Origin: Symbiodinium sp. CCMP2592
Taxonomy: Eukaryota > Sar > Dinophyceae > Suessiales > Symbiodiniaceae
Assembly (NCBI GenBank): GCA_905221615.1
Contig: CAJNDT010005779.1
Span: forward strand, 1,522,752 to 1,586,751
Length of the DNA: 64,000 nt
Direction of reading: 5' to 3'
Shown here: positions 1 to 10,202 of the stretch, in pieces
How positions within the stretch are numbered: position 1 is the first letter of the stretch
How the letters are laid out: each line of letters begins with the position of its first letter
The notes under the pieces: generated by a model
Told to the model about the DNA's origin: nothing
Seen by the model: the letters and a program-made list of their open reading frames with translations, nothing else
Database searches by the model: none
Position numbers and translations under genes: made by a program

Positions 1-690
1 TTCGAAGCCAGGTACGTTATGAGGGTAGGGCCGTTGGCTTACGAACATCCGCTCTGAAGAGTTCGGGCCTCAACCCCATACCTAAAGTTCGAAAGCCAAC
101 GCCATCATACAGTGCGCAAGGCCCCAATCTCTATTATTTCTTTGGCTTGTGTTTTGAAACCTGGTGCGACGGGTCTAGGTCACATGCGTTGCTTGATGCT
201 TTAGGGTCGTTTTAGGGGCCCTGGCCGGCCGACCAGCTTCACCTCCTGCACGTCGGTCGAGGGAGTCATCGTGATTGCTTGTTTTTGGCGGCTATTGCAG
301 TCAGTTGCCTGGCTGCGCAACCTGCGTAGCTCTGAGGGCCCTACCTCGACCTTCCGGCGTAGTTCCTTTTGTCTTGGTCAACCAGCTGTGCGGCAAGGAT
401 CCTTGAGCAACAAGCTAAAGCAAAGCAAAAACCCAGCAGCAGAGTAGGTAACCTTTAACCTTTTTGGGGTAGTATAGCCCCTATTATAGTCCCTACATAC
501 CCAAAAAGCCTAACCTTGAGTTCCCCATGATACCCGACAAGTAGGCTAAACTTAACAGTGGATACACTTCACACCTCTTGGCAACATGTTACCCACTATA
601 AAACTGAAAGTGTACACTTTCTTGGGGCTTATGAACTCAGCAACTAAGTAAAGCAACGCAAAAAGGAACCACAAAGGAAGGTTTCTGCAG
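1..690. other. No gene recognised; left edge
   Basis: Mixed sequence without a convincing exon or hairpin element. A non-repetitive segment at about 200-440 is open in more than one frame, but I could not anchor it to any family or to a pair of splice sites. The last bases, ending in tttctgcag at 682-690, form a plausible acceptor for the exon that follows. Confidence 0.4.
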
Positions 691-753
691 CCCGGGCCCT
701 GGGGGCTCGCATTTGGGGACGGGTGCCCGAAGCCAGGGAAAACCGTGGTCGAG
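691..753 (+). CDS. FKBP-like domain, exon a (partial gene)
   Basis: After an AG acceptor (689-690) the frame reads ...FGDGCPKPGKTVVE and stops at a GTGGCT donor. The motif GDG-(x)-PKPGKTV is typical of the first strand region of FKBP-type peptidyl-prolyl isomerases, just before the VHYTG strand. FKBPs catalyse cis-trans isomerisation of Xaa-Pro bonds. The match rests on one short motif, so the assignment is tentative. Downstream segments at 1866, 2374, 2600, 3011 and 10156 can be read as continuing the same domain. A GC donor at 757 is an alternative end. Confidence 0.5.
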
Positions 754-763
754 GTGGCTATCC

Positions 764-868
764 CTAAGGCTCCATGTACTCTTATAGTAGATACTTAGGC
801 CTTAAAGTACCTATGTAGGGACTACTTTGGGGCTTAAGTATCTACTATAAGGGTACCTGGAGCCTTTG
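764..868. mobile_element. Hairpin element, family K
   Basis: Near-perfect inverted repeat: the left arm (aaggctccatgtactctta) is mirrored by tctactataagggtacctgg on the right. Related copies lie at 6698-6802 and 8775-8880. It has no coding capacity and the size and structure of a MITE. Confidence 0.75.
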
Positions 869-1865
869 GCTATAGAGAGCCTAGGACGTAAGCACCATAA
901 ACCCTGAACCCCAGGCCCTATGTAATCAAGCAGGGCTCCTTCTATCAAGCTCTATCTGTTTTCCAGGTTTCTAGTGTATTTTTTTGTTTAAGGTGTTTTA
1001 TTCGTAACTATAATTGTCAACTGTCTCTCTAAGCTGTAGCCAGACGCCACAAGATTTGTGCATTTTCACATTTTGTAAGTCCCGTCCGATTGTATGTGCT
1101 AAGAAGATATGTAGAACATTAGGCAAATGGATAAATAGATAGATCGATGTGTGTTCGTGTATATATGCATATGTGTATATATATATATGTATATTATATG
1201 CATTTATGTGTAGACCTATCCCAAACTTCCCGAAACTGATAGTATCCATCCATATGGGAGTTGAGGGGACCCCAATATGAGAACCCCAAATAAGGTAAGC
1301 CAAAAGTTTTTGAAACTTCCTAAACCCTATAAACCTTTATAGAACCCTGCAGATCCCGATAAGGAACCCTTATAGATTCCTTTAAGGTACCCGAACTTTT
1401 GGAAACCCACACTTCGTCTCAGTGCCTAAACCCCAAAACCTTAAACCTTATAAGGATAGTACAAGAACCCCAAAATAAGGTGCCCCGAATTTTCGGAAAC
1501 TTCCATATCGACCTCGGTCCTGGCTCCGTCGGGACCCCGTGAGCAGGGGAGCAGGTTTCAATGTTCCAGAAGCGCACCTGCTCGGCTCGACTGGGAGGGT
1601 TCCTTACGTAAGTGTTTAGGGTTTAGGGTGTAGGGTTGCAAAAGTTAGAGACATTGATAAAATTGTATGAAGTTCAATTGCTGGAGGCACTTCAGGGAGA
1701 CCTCGTTCAAAAAAGGGTGCAGGGTTTGGGGTTTCGGGTCGACTTGGAGGGTTCCCTACGTAAGGGTTTGGGTCGAAGTGTTGTTAGTTGGGGTGTTGAG
1801 CGGTTTATTGTTTATTTCTTAGCTTGTTTGAGGGCATGACTCTAGGAGTCTGCACAAGGAACCAG
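869..1865. other. Non-coding stretch with TA microsatellite and family D remnants
   Basis: Contains an alternating TA/TG tract (about 1158-1203) and degraded family D arms (about 1245-1310 and 1465-1510), plus repeated agggtttaggg-type heptamers near 1610-1640. No exon could be supported. An open frame at 1636-1839 is made mainly of telomere-like repeat. Confidence 0.5.
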
Positions 1866-1883
1866 CACATGACCCTCTACACA
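1866..1883 (+). CDS. FKBP-like domain, candidate exon b
   Basis: Eighteen bases after an AG read HMTLYT and end at a GC donor, in phase 0 with exon a. This position in an FKBP is the VHYTG strand. The match is short and tentative. Confidence 0.3.
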
Positions 1884-2373
1884 GCCCCGATATAAATGTC
1901 GCAAAATGAGCCGCCAAGCGTTATTTCACTTGTTCAGGACCACAGATTACGAATTTGCTTTGCTGGCATCTTCTCGGACGACGAACCACGCCCGGATGCA
2001 AAACAAGGACTTCGGTGGCTTTCAGAGATGTTTGTTTGGACACTCCCCCCCTCACTGCTCAGTAAGAGCTGGATGGTTTTTATTGCATAATGTGTATATG
2101 TGTGTTTTGTCTATGTACGTGTCTAGCTTGTAATATGACCCCTGCTAAATAGACGTTTACAGGGTGGGGGCAGTACCCAGGTTTGAGTGCTAAAACGTAG
2201 GACCGAGCTTGGGACCTTGCATGAGCAATTAGGGACGCGAAGAGTGACCACCGATGTATAACTTCTCCCCTGCCCTTGATAAGCAATATTTCGTATGCTA
2301 GCCGGGTTAGATCTTGGACAACTTCTACAGCGACTCCATGATTCGAGGCACCACTTCTGCCAGAATACTCTAG

Positions 2374-2389
2374 GATGGGTCGGAGCTGG
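2374..2389 (+). CDS. FKBP-like domain, candidate exon c
   Basis: Sixteen bases after an AG read DGSEL and would end at a GA donor. This suits the DG turn that follows the VHYTG strand in FKBPs and supplies the phase needed to join exon b to exon d. The segment is very short and could be chance. Confidence 0.22.
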
Positions 2390-2599
2390 GAGTCTTTATA
2401 AAGGATCTGACAGCGGCGTAGGTTGACGTCCATCACACACCCAGATACCTATCATGCTGAACGGTTGACGTTGTGACAGTATCCCATGGAACCAGCTCTA
2501 ATCGCTTCTACACCCCGTCAGGATAGCCTGCTGATGCAACATGTTGTTTTGTCTATACTTTTCTTGTTTGTGTTACTTGCCTGCCCACATTGTGCACAG

Positions 2600-2623
2600 A
2601 CTTAGACTCGTTCGGTGAAAAAG
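2600..2623 (+). CDS. FKBP-like domain, candidate exon d
   Basis: After gcacag the frame reads LDSFGEK and ends one base into a codon at a GTGCTA donor. FKBPs have a D-S-(S/F) motif followed by a charged turn and Gly here. Its end phase (1) matches the start of the next segment at 3011. Confidence 0.4.
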
Positions 2624-2635
2624 GTGCTAGTGTAG

Positions 2636-2740
2636 GAGCCTTAGTAATTACTTATAGTATTTGCGGGGGGTTCCTTACTATAGTATAGTATAATGGGCCC
2701 CAAAGGCCTGTTCTAACTATTAAGGCCCTTATGTCACAGT
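2636..2740. mobile_element. Hairpin element, family G
   Basis: Left arm with ttagtaattacttatagtat and ggggttccttactatagtat, then ggccccaaaggcc and attaaggcccttat. This is the family G layout also seen at 7351-7490, 10735-10830, 12705-12815, 20815-20890, 27151-27255, 31600-31695 and 46928-47020. Confidence 0.65.
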
Positions 2741-2835
2741 AACCCTTATAGACCCCTTTAAAATGAACCCTTTAAGGGAACCCTATTCTAATTATTAAGG
2801 CCCATCTATTAGTACAACCTGAGTGGTGTCAGACT

Positions 2836-3010
2836 CCCAGAGAGCCCAACACCCCTTACTTAAGGAAGATACCTTAAATTATAGAGGCCTTAATATTATG
2901 ATTTAAGGTTCTAAGGTATATTCCTGAGTTTAGGGGTATTGGGATATCTAGAGGCCTTAATATTATGATTTAAGCTATATTCCTTAGTTAAGGGGCATTG
3001 GGGTCTCTAG
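2836..3010. mobile_element. Hairpin element, family F, ending at a splice acceptor
   Basis: Starts with cccagagagcccaacacccc and ends with ttaaggggcattggggtctc before tag, so the termini are inverted repeats of each other. The interior repeats accttaaattata and ttaatattatgatttaag arms (about 2871-2910 and 2951-2982). The final AG serves as ac­ceptor of the exon at 3011. The copy at 58538-58742 does the same for a CDPK exon. Confidence 0.75.
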
Positions 3011-3040
3011 GCTATCGGTTTGTGTTTGACCCTCCCACGG
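3011..3040 (+). CDS. FKBP-like domain, candidate exon e
   Basis: Reads YRFVFDPPT in the frame completed by the last base of exon d (Gly) and ends one base into a codon at a GC donor. It would correspond to the P-F-x-F-x-L strand of FKBPs. The acceptor AG is the outer edge of a family F element. Tentative, but supported by phase agreement on both sides (previous phase 1, next candidate at 10156 also phase 1). Confidence 0.4.
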
Positions 3041-3198
3041 GCGCAGCGAGATTTCAAGAGGCAAGGGCACCAGCAAGGCGCCATCACCAGCCACTGACCC
3101 CCAAGATTCATGTGTAGTCAATAAGGTTCCTTTTCGGGTCCCTTTAAAGGGACCTATAGTGGGATGCTGTAAGGGTATAGGGTTAGGGTCTAGTTGAA

Positions 3199-3293
3199 GG
3201 TTCATGGGTAGTTATAAGTAGGGTTATAAGTCCCCTAATAGGGCTTATAACTATGGTTAGCCTACTTATAACCCCACTTATAACTACCCACGA
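3199..3293. mobile_element. Hairpin element, family C
   Basis: ggttcatgggtagttataag on the left is mirrored by cttataactaccca on the right. Other copies: 7895-7999, 10488-10567, 18536-18645, 25221-25320 and about 63664-63780. Confidence 0.8.
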
Positions 3294-4076
3294 CCCCCCC
3301 CAATGCAGCATCTGCAGCAGTTCACGATTCCAGGTGGTCTAGGGTTTCGGGGATTCTGTCATGGCTTGCGGAGGGTCTTTATTGCCAGGTGGCGGTTTAC
3401 GGTGATGACACTTTCATTCCAGGTCTCTTGCAGCAAAGCTGCCGCTTGCCAGCTCGGCCCCCTGCCTTTGTCATGGTCTGTCCAGCTCCGTGCAGGGCAC
3501 GCATAGTCAGAATCCCAAACCCGAAACATGACTGACACAACGCTGCTCCGCCAAGCTGTGAGGCTCGATGTCCCAAAGCCGCATAATCTAAACGTCTTTC
3601 TTGAATAGGGAACATCTGAACTGTGAACCATGCGAGAAAATCGTGACGATCATCGGAATGTTCCGCACCATTATTTCAGGAGGCAACTTCTGTCGGCGGA
3701 TGTGGTTTTATCGTCATCGCTTTTCCTGCTGCCACTTCTGTCAGGCAACCAGTGGTTGTTGTCATCGTGTCGATTTTGCGTTGTTTCTATGCAGGCATCG
3801 ACCGTTTTAAATAATGCGCATCGGAGTAACACCCCCCATTGACTGTTTGTTTTTGGGATCGGCAAGTTGAAGTACATCGCAGTGCTGTATCAGTTTTAGT
3901 CTTAGCGCCAGTACTAGTCTAGTAACAGTAGTAGCACTTAGTAGCACTGCTAGTAATTACTGAATCTAGCCGGGAGAGTTTTCGCCGGAGTATATCCGTA
4001 AATAGAAATTACAATTGTGCTTGCGAGTGTCACTACTTTCGACGATAGAAGTGAAAGTTGAAGTGGAAGCAGGAGC
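3294..4076. other. Unassigned stretch, no exon supported
   Basis: Mostly unique sequence with overlapping open frames on both strands (3303-3877), none with a recognisable motif or convincing splice-site pair. I see no hairpin element here. A weak gtagcac/gtagtaac repetition begins near 3925 and leads into the GTA array. Confidence 0.4.
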
Positions 4077-4291
<215 letters not shown>

Positions 4292-4393
4292 GGTGAGAAT
4301 TTTAAATCATGTGGGGGGCGGGCAACCCAAGATCCAAACAGAGGTAGTATGAGACACCTGTTTTAATCCGTATGTTTTAGCTCCGGGTGTTTA

Positions 4394-4655
4394 CTTCCAG
4401 CCCTCCAGCCTTCCAGCCTGCCAACCCTCCAGCCTTCCAGCCTTCCAGCCCTCCAGCCTTCCAGCCTTCCAGCCCTCCAGCCTTCCAGCCCTCCAGCCTT
4501 CCAGCCTTCCAGTCGTCCAGCACTGGAAGGCTGGAAGGCTGGAGGGCTGGAAGGCTGGAGGGCTGGACGGCTGGAAGGCTGGAAGGCTGGAGGGCTGGAA
4601 GGTTGGAAGGCTGGAAGCTGGAGGGAAGGCTGGAGAGTGGGAAGGTTGGAAGGAT
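4394..4655. repeat. Inverted minisatellite (CTTCCAGCC-type / GGCTGGAAG-type)
   Basis: The left arm (4394-4520) is a run of ccttccagccctccag-like 8-9 bp units. At about 4521 it switches to the reverse complement, ggaaggctggagggctgg, until about 4655. The whole block is one large imperfect palindrome built of short tandem units. The open frame over it (many F-Q-P and E-G-W repeats) is not evidence of a gene. Confidence 0.9.
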
Positions 4656-4740
4656 GGAAGTGGTGGTGGTGGTGGTGGTGGTGGTGGTGGTGGTGGTGGT
4701 GGTGGTGGTGGTGGTGGTGGTGGCGGCGGTGGTGGTACTA
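4656..4740. repeat. (GGT)n microsatellite
   Basis: About 80 bases of GGT/GTG triplets directly after the inverted minisatellite, ending in mixed gcggcggtggtg. Confidence 0.95.
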
Positions 4741-5542
4741 GTGGTGGTGCCAGTAGCAGGCGTTATTGTTGCGGCAGTAAGTGGGGTCGCAATGTAGTAT
4801 TAGGTAGTAGTGCGTAGTATAAGCAGTACGAGTAGCTGCTGATGTTGCTGTTGAAGAAGTAGGGAGCGAGAGGAGGAGGTTCAGGCGGAGTAGGAGGAGT
4901 AGGAGGAGGAGCAGGAGGAACAGCAAGAGGGGGGTAGGGGCCTTCTGCGAGAAACTTAGACTCCGCAGTTCATGCCCGCTCGCAAAACTAGAACCGCAAG
5001 CCCAGAAGCCAGTTTCCTCAAGAACCCCGAAGAGGTCCGCAGATGCAGCCTAGTAGGATGTCCATCTGCTACTCTCAGAATAAAAAGCTGGGAAGCCGAG
5101 AAGCCAGTCATTGAGCACAAGCCCGATGCCCAACTGAGCGGTTCAGACGAGGGCAGGGGGTCGTGCGGCTGACCCAAAAGAGTCGTGGCGTCAGCCGAAG
5201 CACATGAGCGTTGACCTCAGAGCGAGAAGGGATACCAAGTAGTCAGAAGCAAAGAGCATTACAAAAAAACTGACGACTGATCAGCTAACGCCCGAGACAG
5301 GACTAGTACAATATACCGAAACTTTGTTTTGTTTGTCCACTCTACGCGTTGACCCCTATGCGGGAAAGCCTGGAATCGAAATGCGTGTTCAGTGATTCAA
5401 GCCGTTTGCTTAAGGGTGCAGTCTAGTGTTTTGTTGTTCAGCCGATGCCAAAGCAGCTGAATGCCCAAAGTTGCCTAAGCCCTGTTGTCTCAACCATAAC
5501 TCCCAAAGCGAATCCTGAAACCCAAACCTCTACCTTGGACCT
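4741..5542 (+). other. Gap with a possible coding segment at 4972-5172
   Basis: The start is a degraded GTA/GAG-rich continuation of the microsatellite. From 4972 to 5172 a non-repetitive frame reads MPARKTRTASPEASFLK, later ATLRIKSWEAEKPVIEHK, with coding-like composition. The ATL...SWE part loosely recalls the last strand of FKBPs but is three residues short, so I do not assign it. Nothing is recognised in 5180-5540. Confidence 0.28.
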
Positions 5543-5640
5543 GAACCCTGGATATCCTACCTTTTTTAGGGTTCCTTATTATGATTTCCTTATATAAGTC
5601 CTTAAGAATGTAGGTGATTCCGGGTTAAGGTAGGGCTTAG
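5543..5640. mobile_element. Hairpin element, family E
   Basis: Contains tagggttccttattatgatttcc and tatataagtccttaagaatgtagg, with the terminal attccgggttaagg motif. Other copies: 28450-28546, 32848-32925, 45232-45320, 60635-60735 and 61862-61952. Confidence 0.7.
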
Positions 5641-5826
5641 GGTTTAGAGTTTAGGTTTCGATGTTAGGATTTGGGGCTAAACTTTCATCCAAAAGGCGGA
5701 ACCTTAGGTTATTCCGGGTTAAGGTAATTCCAAAGCCCTTCGTCAACCCAAGCTGGGCCCCAAGGCCCCTCACCAGTGGTCGGAGCCATTCATTGGCAAT
5801 ACTACGTCGCTATAGCCCTCAAATAT

Positions 5827-5933
5827 AGGAGTTGCCGAAAATGGGGAACCCTAATCAAAGTACCCTAAATAGTAGGATCCTTATTTTAAGGAGCCTAAAA
5901 TAAGGTACCCCTAATTCTCGGAAACTCCCATAT
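5827..5933. mobile_element. Hairpin element, family D
   Basis: Arms aggagttgccgaaaatggg and ttctcggaaactccca around a core of taggatccttatttt. Family D copies also lie at 28855-28973, 33124-33236, 46011-46113, 49257-49361, 61036-61145 and 62098-62280. Confidence 0.8.
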
Positions 5934-7506
5934 GGTTCTAGCAGAATACATCAGTAAATCGACCCTAAACCCCCCTTCTGATTTTGTTGACCCCTTTCGA
6001 ACATCTTGTTGCAGAACCTTGAAAGTATTACGTGCCCAAAGCATTCAACAAACGGCCCACGTTCTTAGGGTTGTCTTACAGCGCCCTGAACCCTGTAAGG
6101 CTTTAAGCCCATGCAGGCCCTTTTAAAGTGTCAAACGCAAAAACTCTAAAATCATGATGGTTTTAAACCCTGCGCGATTTCAACTCTCAACATCTTCGAC
6201 TCAGTAGTCCCAAAGTTTCACCGTCAATGACCGGGTGACACGTGAGGCGACAGTGATTTCAGACTTGTCCTATTTCTAAGGGGTGTTAGTTAAGAAGCCC
6301 TGGGTCTTCTTTCGTGTTCCTTAGGTTTTAGGGGTTAGGGTTTAGGGCTTATATGAATCCTACTATATCGGGGTAAAAGGGTCAAGTTTGTAACTTGAAA
6401 GGGCCACATGATTTTTCGAGTTTGGGCTGTAGGTCCGTTTGCTTGTTATACGGGCTTTTCTGGGTAGGGATTTTAAGTAATTCTCCAATACCATTTGTGG
6501 CGGGTTCTTCATTTAAGTTAGTGGGTCTAGGCTTCTTCTCACAGATTGAACCTGTGTGCTATTCTTGTCTACGGGGGAAGCAATAAGGTCAGTTGATGTT
6601 TAACGGGGTTAAGGTATAAGGACTTTCTCTTTTCGTTTACCAGAGGACAAATGTGTTGTGAGTTCGTAATTTGAGTGTCATTCATAATGGCAGTCGCTAA
6701 GGCTCTGTATAGCCATATAGTACACACATTAGGCCTTAAAGTACCTATATGGGAACCCCTTTGAGGCCTACGTATATACTATATGGCTGCATGGCGGCTT
6801 AGGCAGTAAGAACACATAGTATAGTGAGAAGAATGATAGCGATCTGAGACACTTGCCGTGGTTTTCGCGGCACTGGGAGCCATATTCAGCGGACAGATCT
6901 GAATGCTGTGGCCTCTCTACATGGGAGTTTCTCAGAATTTTGGATCCTTCTTGGGTGAGGCCATCCCTTTTGAGAACATCCCTACCCAGAGACCCCAGCA
7001 CTATACCCCGTGCTTGAGGAACATATCCCACATTGTCAGATAAAGCCCGCTACAACTCAACAGTACTCCCCCATTGCAGTCCCCTGAATAGCATAGCATT
7101 CTTAACCCGAAACCCTAAACCCCTAAACCCCTAAACCCTAAACCCCTAAACCCGAAACCCTTTTTAGAATTATCATGCACAATCACTTACCCTAAACCCG
7201 GAACCCAAGCCCGAACTAGACCATGACTTAAGTGGACCTCTACGATGTGTGTTTAGTTTCACTAAGTTGAGGGCAAAATGCCAGCGCTTCTTTGAGAAAG
7301 GGTGCACATCAACTTTTAAAAAAGAGACCATGGCTTAAGTGGTAGTAGAGGGCCCTAAACAATTACCTATATTATTCTTCAGGTGTTCTTATAGCAATTA
7401 TAGTACAATGGGTAGTAACCCTTTTAGACACCTTTTTTAAAGGAACCCTTTGAGAGAAACCCGAGTCTAATTTTTAAGGCCCCTACAGCGTTGGGCGTCT
7501 CTGGGG
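5934..7506. other. Non-coding stretch: hairpin elements and telomere-like repeats
   Basis: Holds a family K element (6698-6802), a run of CCCTAAACC-type heptamers (7104-7160) and a family G element (7351-7490). Scattered open frames show no family resemblance. No exon supported. Confidence 0.5.
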
Positions 7507-7894
7507 TTGAGTGGCCCCAGGCCAGGCATTCTCTTTGCAAACATCGGCCCCTTGCACGTCAGGTCAGGATTCTGCAGCAATGGAGGTTTAGGGTTTAGGG
7601 CGCTTAGGGTTCAGAGCTCAGGGCGTTTACCAAAAAGGGGCTTCGGGGTTCTGGGGCAATTGAGGTTTAGGTTACAGGTTATCTCATACTTGCTAGCAAT
7701 CCGGCAATCAGGACACGGAAGTCACTCAAGACTGACAACCCACACGGTGATAGCAAAGCACATCAGAACGGGCAAATGGGCAAACACTTACCTCCGGATG
7801 AAGTCCTCCGGTAATCCGTAAACCCGTAAACCCTGGACCCTGCAAGCTTGAGATCAAGGTCAAGCCGAACCAGAGCTCCATTCTCATTCTACTT
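7507..7894. other. Telomere-like repeat and open frame without support
   Basis: 7585-7675 is degenerate ggtttagggttt sequence. The 104-codon open frame beginning at 7507 is built on this repeat and is not treated as a gene. Confidence 0.45.
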
Positions 7895-7999
7895 GGAGGT
7901 TCATGGGTGGTTATAAGTGGGGTCATAAGTAGGGTAACCATAGTTATAACCCTTATTAGGGGACTTAGAACCCTACTTATAACTACCCATGAACCTCCA
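7895..7999. mobile_element. Hairpin element, family C
   Basis: A clean copy: ggaggttcatgggtggttat at the left end is the reverse complement of aactacccatgaacctcc at the right end. Confidence 0.85.
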
Positions 8000-8481
8000 A
8001 ATAGAGACAGTATCGTTAGCAATGCTACTTTTCCTGCTGGTAGTTAGTGTCGTAGCTACGCTTCTCACTCGTTCGTTGGCCTGCTTTTCTTGCTTTTTTC
8101 CAATCGTTGCTTTTATGTCCATAGAAGCAAACGCAAACCAGTGCCGACACAAGGCCAATGCTTGCACGGCTTTGGGGGCTAGAATTTAGCCGTTTGGGGG
8201 TGTACAGTAGACTGTAGACTGCTGTGCAGCGTTTAGGCATCATTTTGCATGGTTTTGGGCACTTGGTTGCAGGTCATTGTGCCCCACATCGAGTGTCCTC
8301 CTGCACAGCATTTACTCAGCATCAAATGCAGAACTTGTAAACTTACTCAGCTCAGGTTGTGCCGCTTGTTCAACTTGCCTACATGGGGCTTCAGAGGGAA
8401 CAATACGGCAGAGAACTCACCGACTACCACCGCCCAGGAACTAACGGAAAGCTCACTGACAATGTCCCTTTAGGGTAAAAG
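8000..8481. other. Unassigned unique sequence
   Basis: Open in several overlapping frames on both strands (7989-8473), none with recognised motifs. Splice boundaries are not clear. Confidence 0.35.
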
Positions 8482-8566
8482 CCAGAAAGTTGGAATATGA
8501 TTATCCTAACCCTTCTATGGCAAATTATAGGGTATCCTACCAGGAAGCCATATTCCAACTTTCTGG
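8482..8566. mobile_element. Hairpin element, family H
   Basis: gccagaaagttggaatatga on the left and catattccaactttctgg on the right form the inverted termini. Other copies: 25882-25975, 34062-34170 and 35940-36028. Confidence 0.8.
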
Positions 8567-8582
8567 AGTTCCCTGTCCTTTA

Positions 8583-8680
8583 CCCATAGGCCCCAAAGTA
8601 GTTCCTTTTTGGGATTACCTAATAGGATTCTACATATGAACCCCGAAAAGGAACCACTTTAGGGCCCTAGGGTAGTTGTG
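8583..8680. mobile_element. Hairpin element, family B
   Basis: cataggccccaaagtagttc paired with ggaaccactttagggcccta around ggattacctaataggattct. Other copies: 20577-20660, 22062-22155, 23538-23635, 26388-26478, 30463-30555, 45902-45990 and 46688-46785. Confidence 0.8.
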
Positions 8681-8774
8681 AAGATGTTAAGCTCACGTTT
8701 AAGCCACAGGCGGCGTCAGTAGAAGCTCAAGTCAAGTCCAAAACGACCATTCGATTTAGGTGTTTGTTTCCCTA

Positions 8775-8880
8775 AGGGTCCATGTATTCATATAGTATAT
8801 ACATTGGCCTTAATGTAGTCCCTATATAGGTACTTTGGGGCTCATGTATCTCTATATGGGTACATGGACCCTTGGGGTTT
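8775..8880. mobile_element. Hairpin element, family K
   Basis: gggtccatgtattcatatag is mirrored by tatatgggtacatggaccc. Third copy of this family in the window. Confidence 0.8.
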
Positions 8881-10155
8881 TGGAGTGCGCTGGGCGGAGC
8901 GAACAGTGCAAGGCATACCGTGCTGAGTCTGACGTGCAAGAATTACCATAAGGAAACCTCGTATCACTTTTTCACCGTATCACCTGCGCTAGACAGGCTG
9001 GGCGCGCCATGGTGATGTAGGGTTCTGGGTTTGTCGGTAAAGGAAAAGGTTGAGGGTAAGCTTACCTTTGCTCCGGCTGACTCTGGTAAGAGATCGGTTC
9101 GATCGGTTTGCGGTTGTTAGCGATGGTGTGCTGTACAATGTTGTTAGGTCCGCTAGGTGTTGCTGTTGACGTTGAGGTGCGGTTCGATACCCCTGCAGTC
9201 ACACCCACACCCGCACCTCAAATCGTCCTTGAACCCCGATACCACCATGCGGGGTCTTGCAGTGTCGAGTTATGTGATGTAGTTTTCTGCCAAGGGAGTA
9301 CGATTCGGTGACGATACCGGTTCGATGTAGACATATAGATGTCGTTGTAACGCCCACGGAGCTCGAGATTCATCCAACTGCTCTGCGCAGGGTCGCGCGC
9401 TTTCCTCCCTGCAGCTGCTACACGTCATTACAATACTGTTGCTTCGGTAAAGTATCAGTTTTGGGTCTTAGGTTACGCCCTCAACCTTTTACCCTCATTG
9501 AGGATGTCCGGAGTTTGTGGTTCGGGGTTGACGCTTGGACTGGAGACCATGGTGCCAGAATACTTTCCTTTCACCCAGCGCTTGTTTTTCCAGCGAGGAG
9601 GCATCTGTTCACCTTTGATCTCGTGGTAGGCCTGGTAGGGTTGGGGCGGTTGGGGTTTAGGCTTGGGTTATGGTTGAACTTTCATCATTCGTAGCATTCA
9701 CGGTTTAAAAGGTAGGCTGTTAGGGCTACAGGTAAACCCGAAACTGGCCCTTAACCCTCAAACGAAAACCCTCAACCTGTAAGCCATTAATACAGACCCT
9801 AAACTACCATAATTTAGGGTCTCTTTGGGTTATCTGCACGGGTTCCTTTATGGGCTTATGGTTTAATTTAAGGTTTAAGTTGGCCGAAAGTTTAAAGCAA
9901 ACTGTCAACCTAATCCTGAAGGAGCTCCGATCGAAGGTGGGGAGTTTCCCGCTATTTTTGGATTCTCCACGACGTTTCTCCGGCTCTGCCGCAGCACTGG
10001 GCGGGTTGTGGGCTGTGGGCCCGACAAGAGTTTAGGGTTTGTATGTGGTGCAGGGCTTAGGGTTTGGAGTTTGGGGCTTAGGGGGGAAAAGGTGGATATA
10101 GGCATAGGCTTAGGGTTTGGGGTTGGGGTTTGGTATAGGTGCTGCCGCAGGGCAG
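8881..10155. other. Long intron-like stretch
   Basis: Contains telomere-like ggtttaggg sequence (9650-9670, 10030-10130) and open frames at 9108-9694 without recognised motifs. A weak signal-peptide-like start (MRLLAMVCCTMLLGPLGV) at 9108 has no supporting downstream coding sequence. No hairpin element identified. Confidence 0.4.
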
Positions 10156-10202
10156 ATTTGCTCACTTGCGCAGTTGGCGCGATGCTCACAGCGCTGGAGC
10201 AG
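10156..10202 (+). CDS. FKBP-like domain, candidate exon f
   Basis: After gggcag the frame reads DLLTCAVGAMLTALEQ (first Asp completed from phase 1) and ends at a GTAACT donor. In TPR-type and multidomain FKBPs the helix before the M-x-x-G-E motif has the form A-x-x-x-A-L-x-x-M, which this resembles. Phase agrees with exon e, but the intron would be 7.1 kb and the following M-x-x-G-E exon was not found. Confidence 0.33.

Noticed and set aside
4387-4797. 136-codon frame rich in F-Q-P and E-G-W
   Set aside because: Translation of the inverted minisatellite and GGT array.
4972-5172. C-terminal strand of an FKBP (ATLRIKSWE)
   Set aside because: Three residues shorter than the family strand, and it lies upstream of the exon f candidate; left unassigned.
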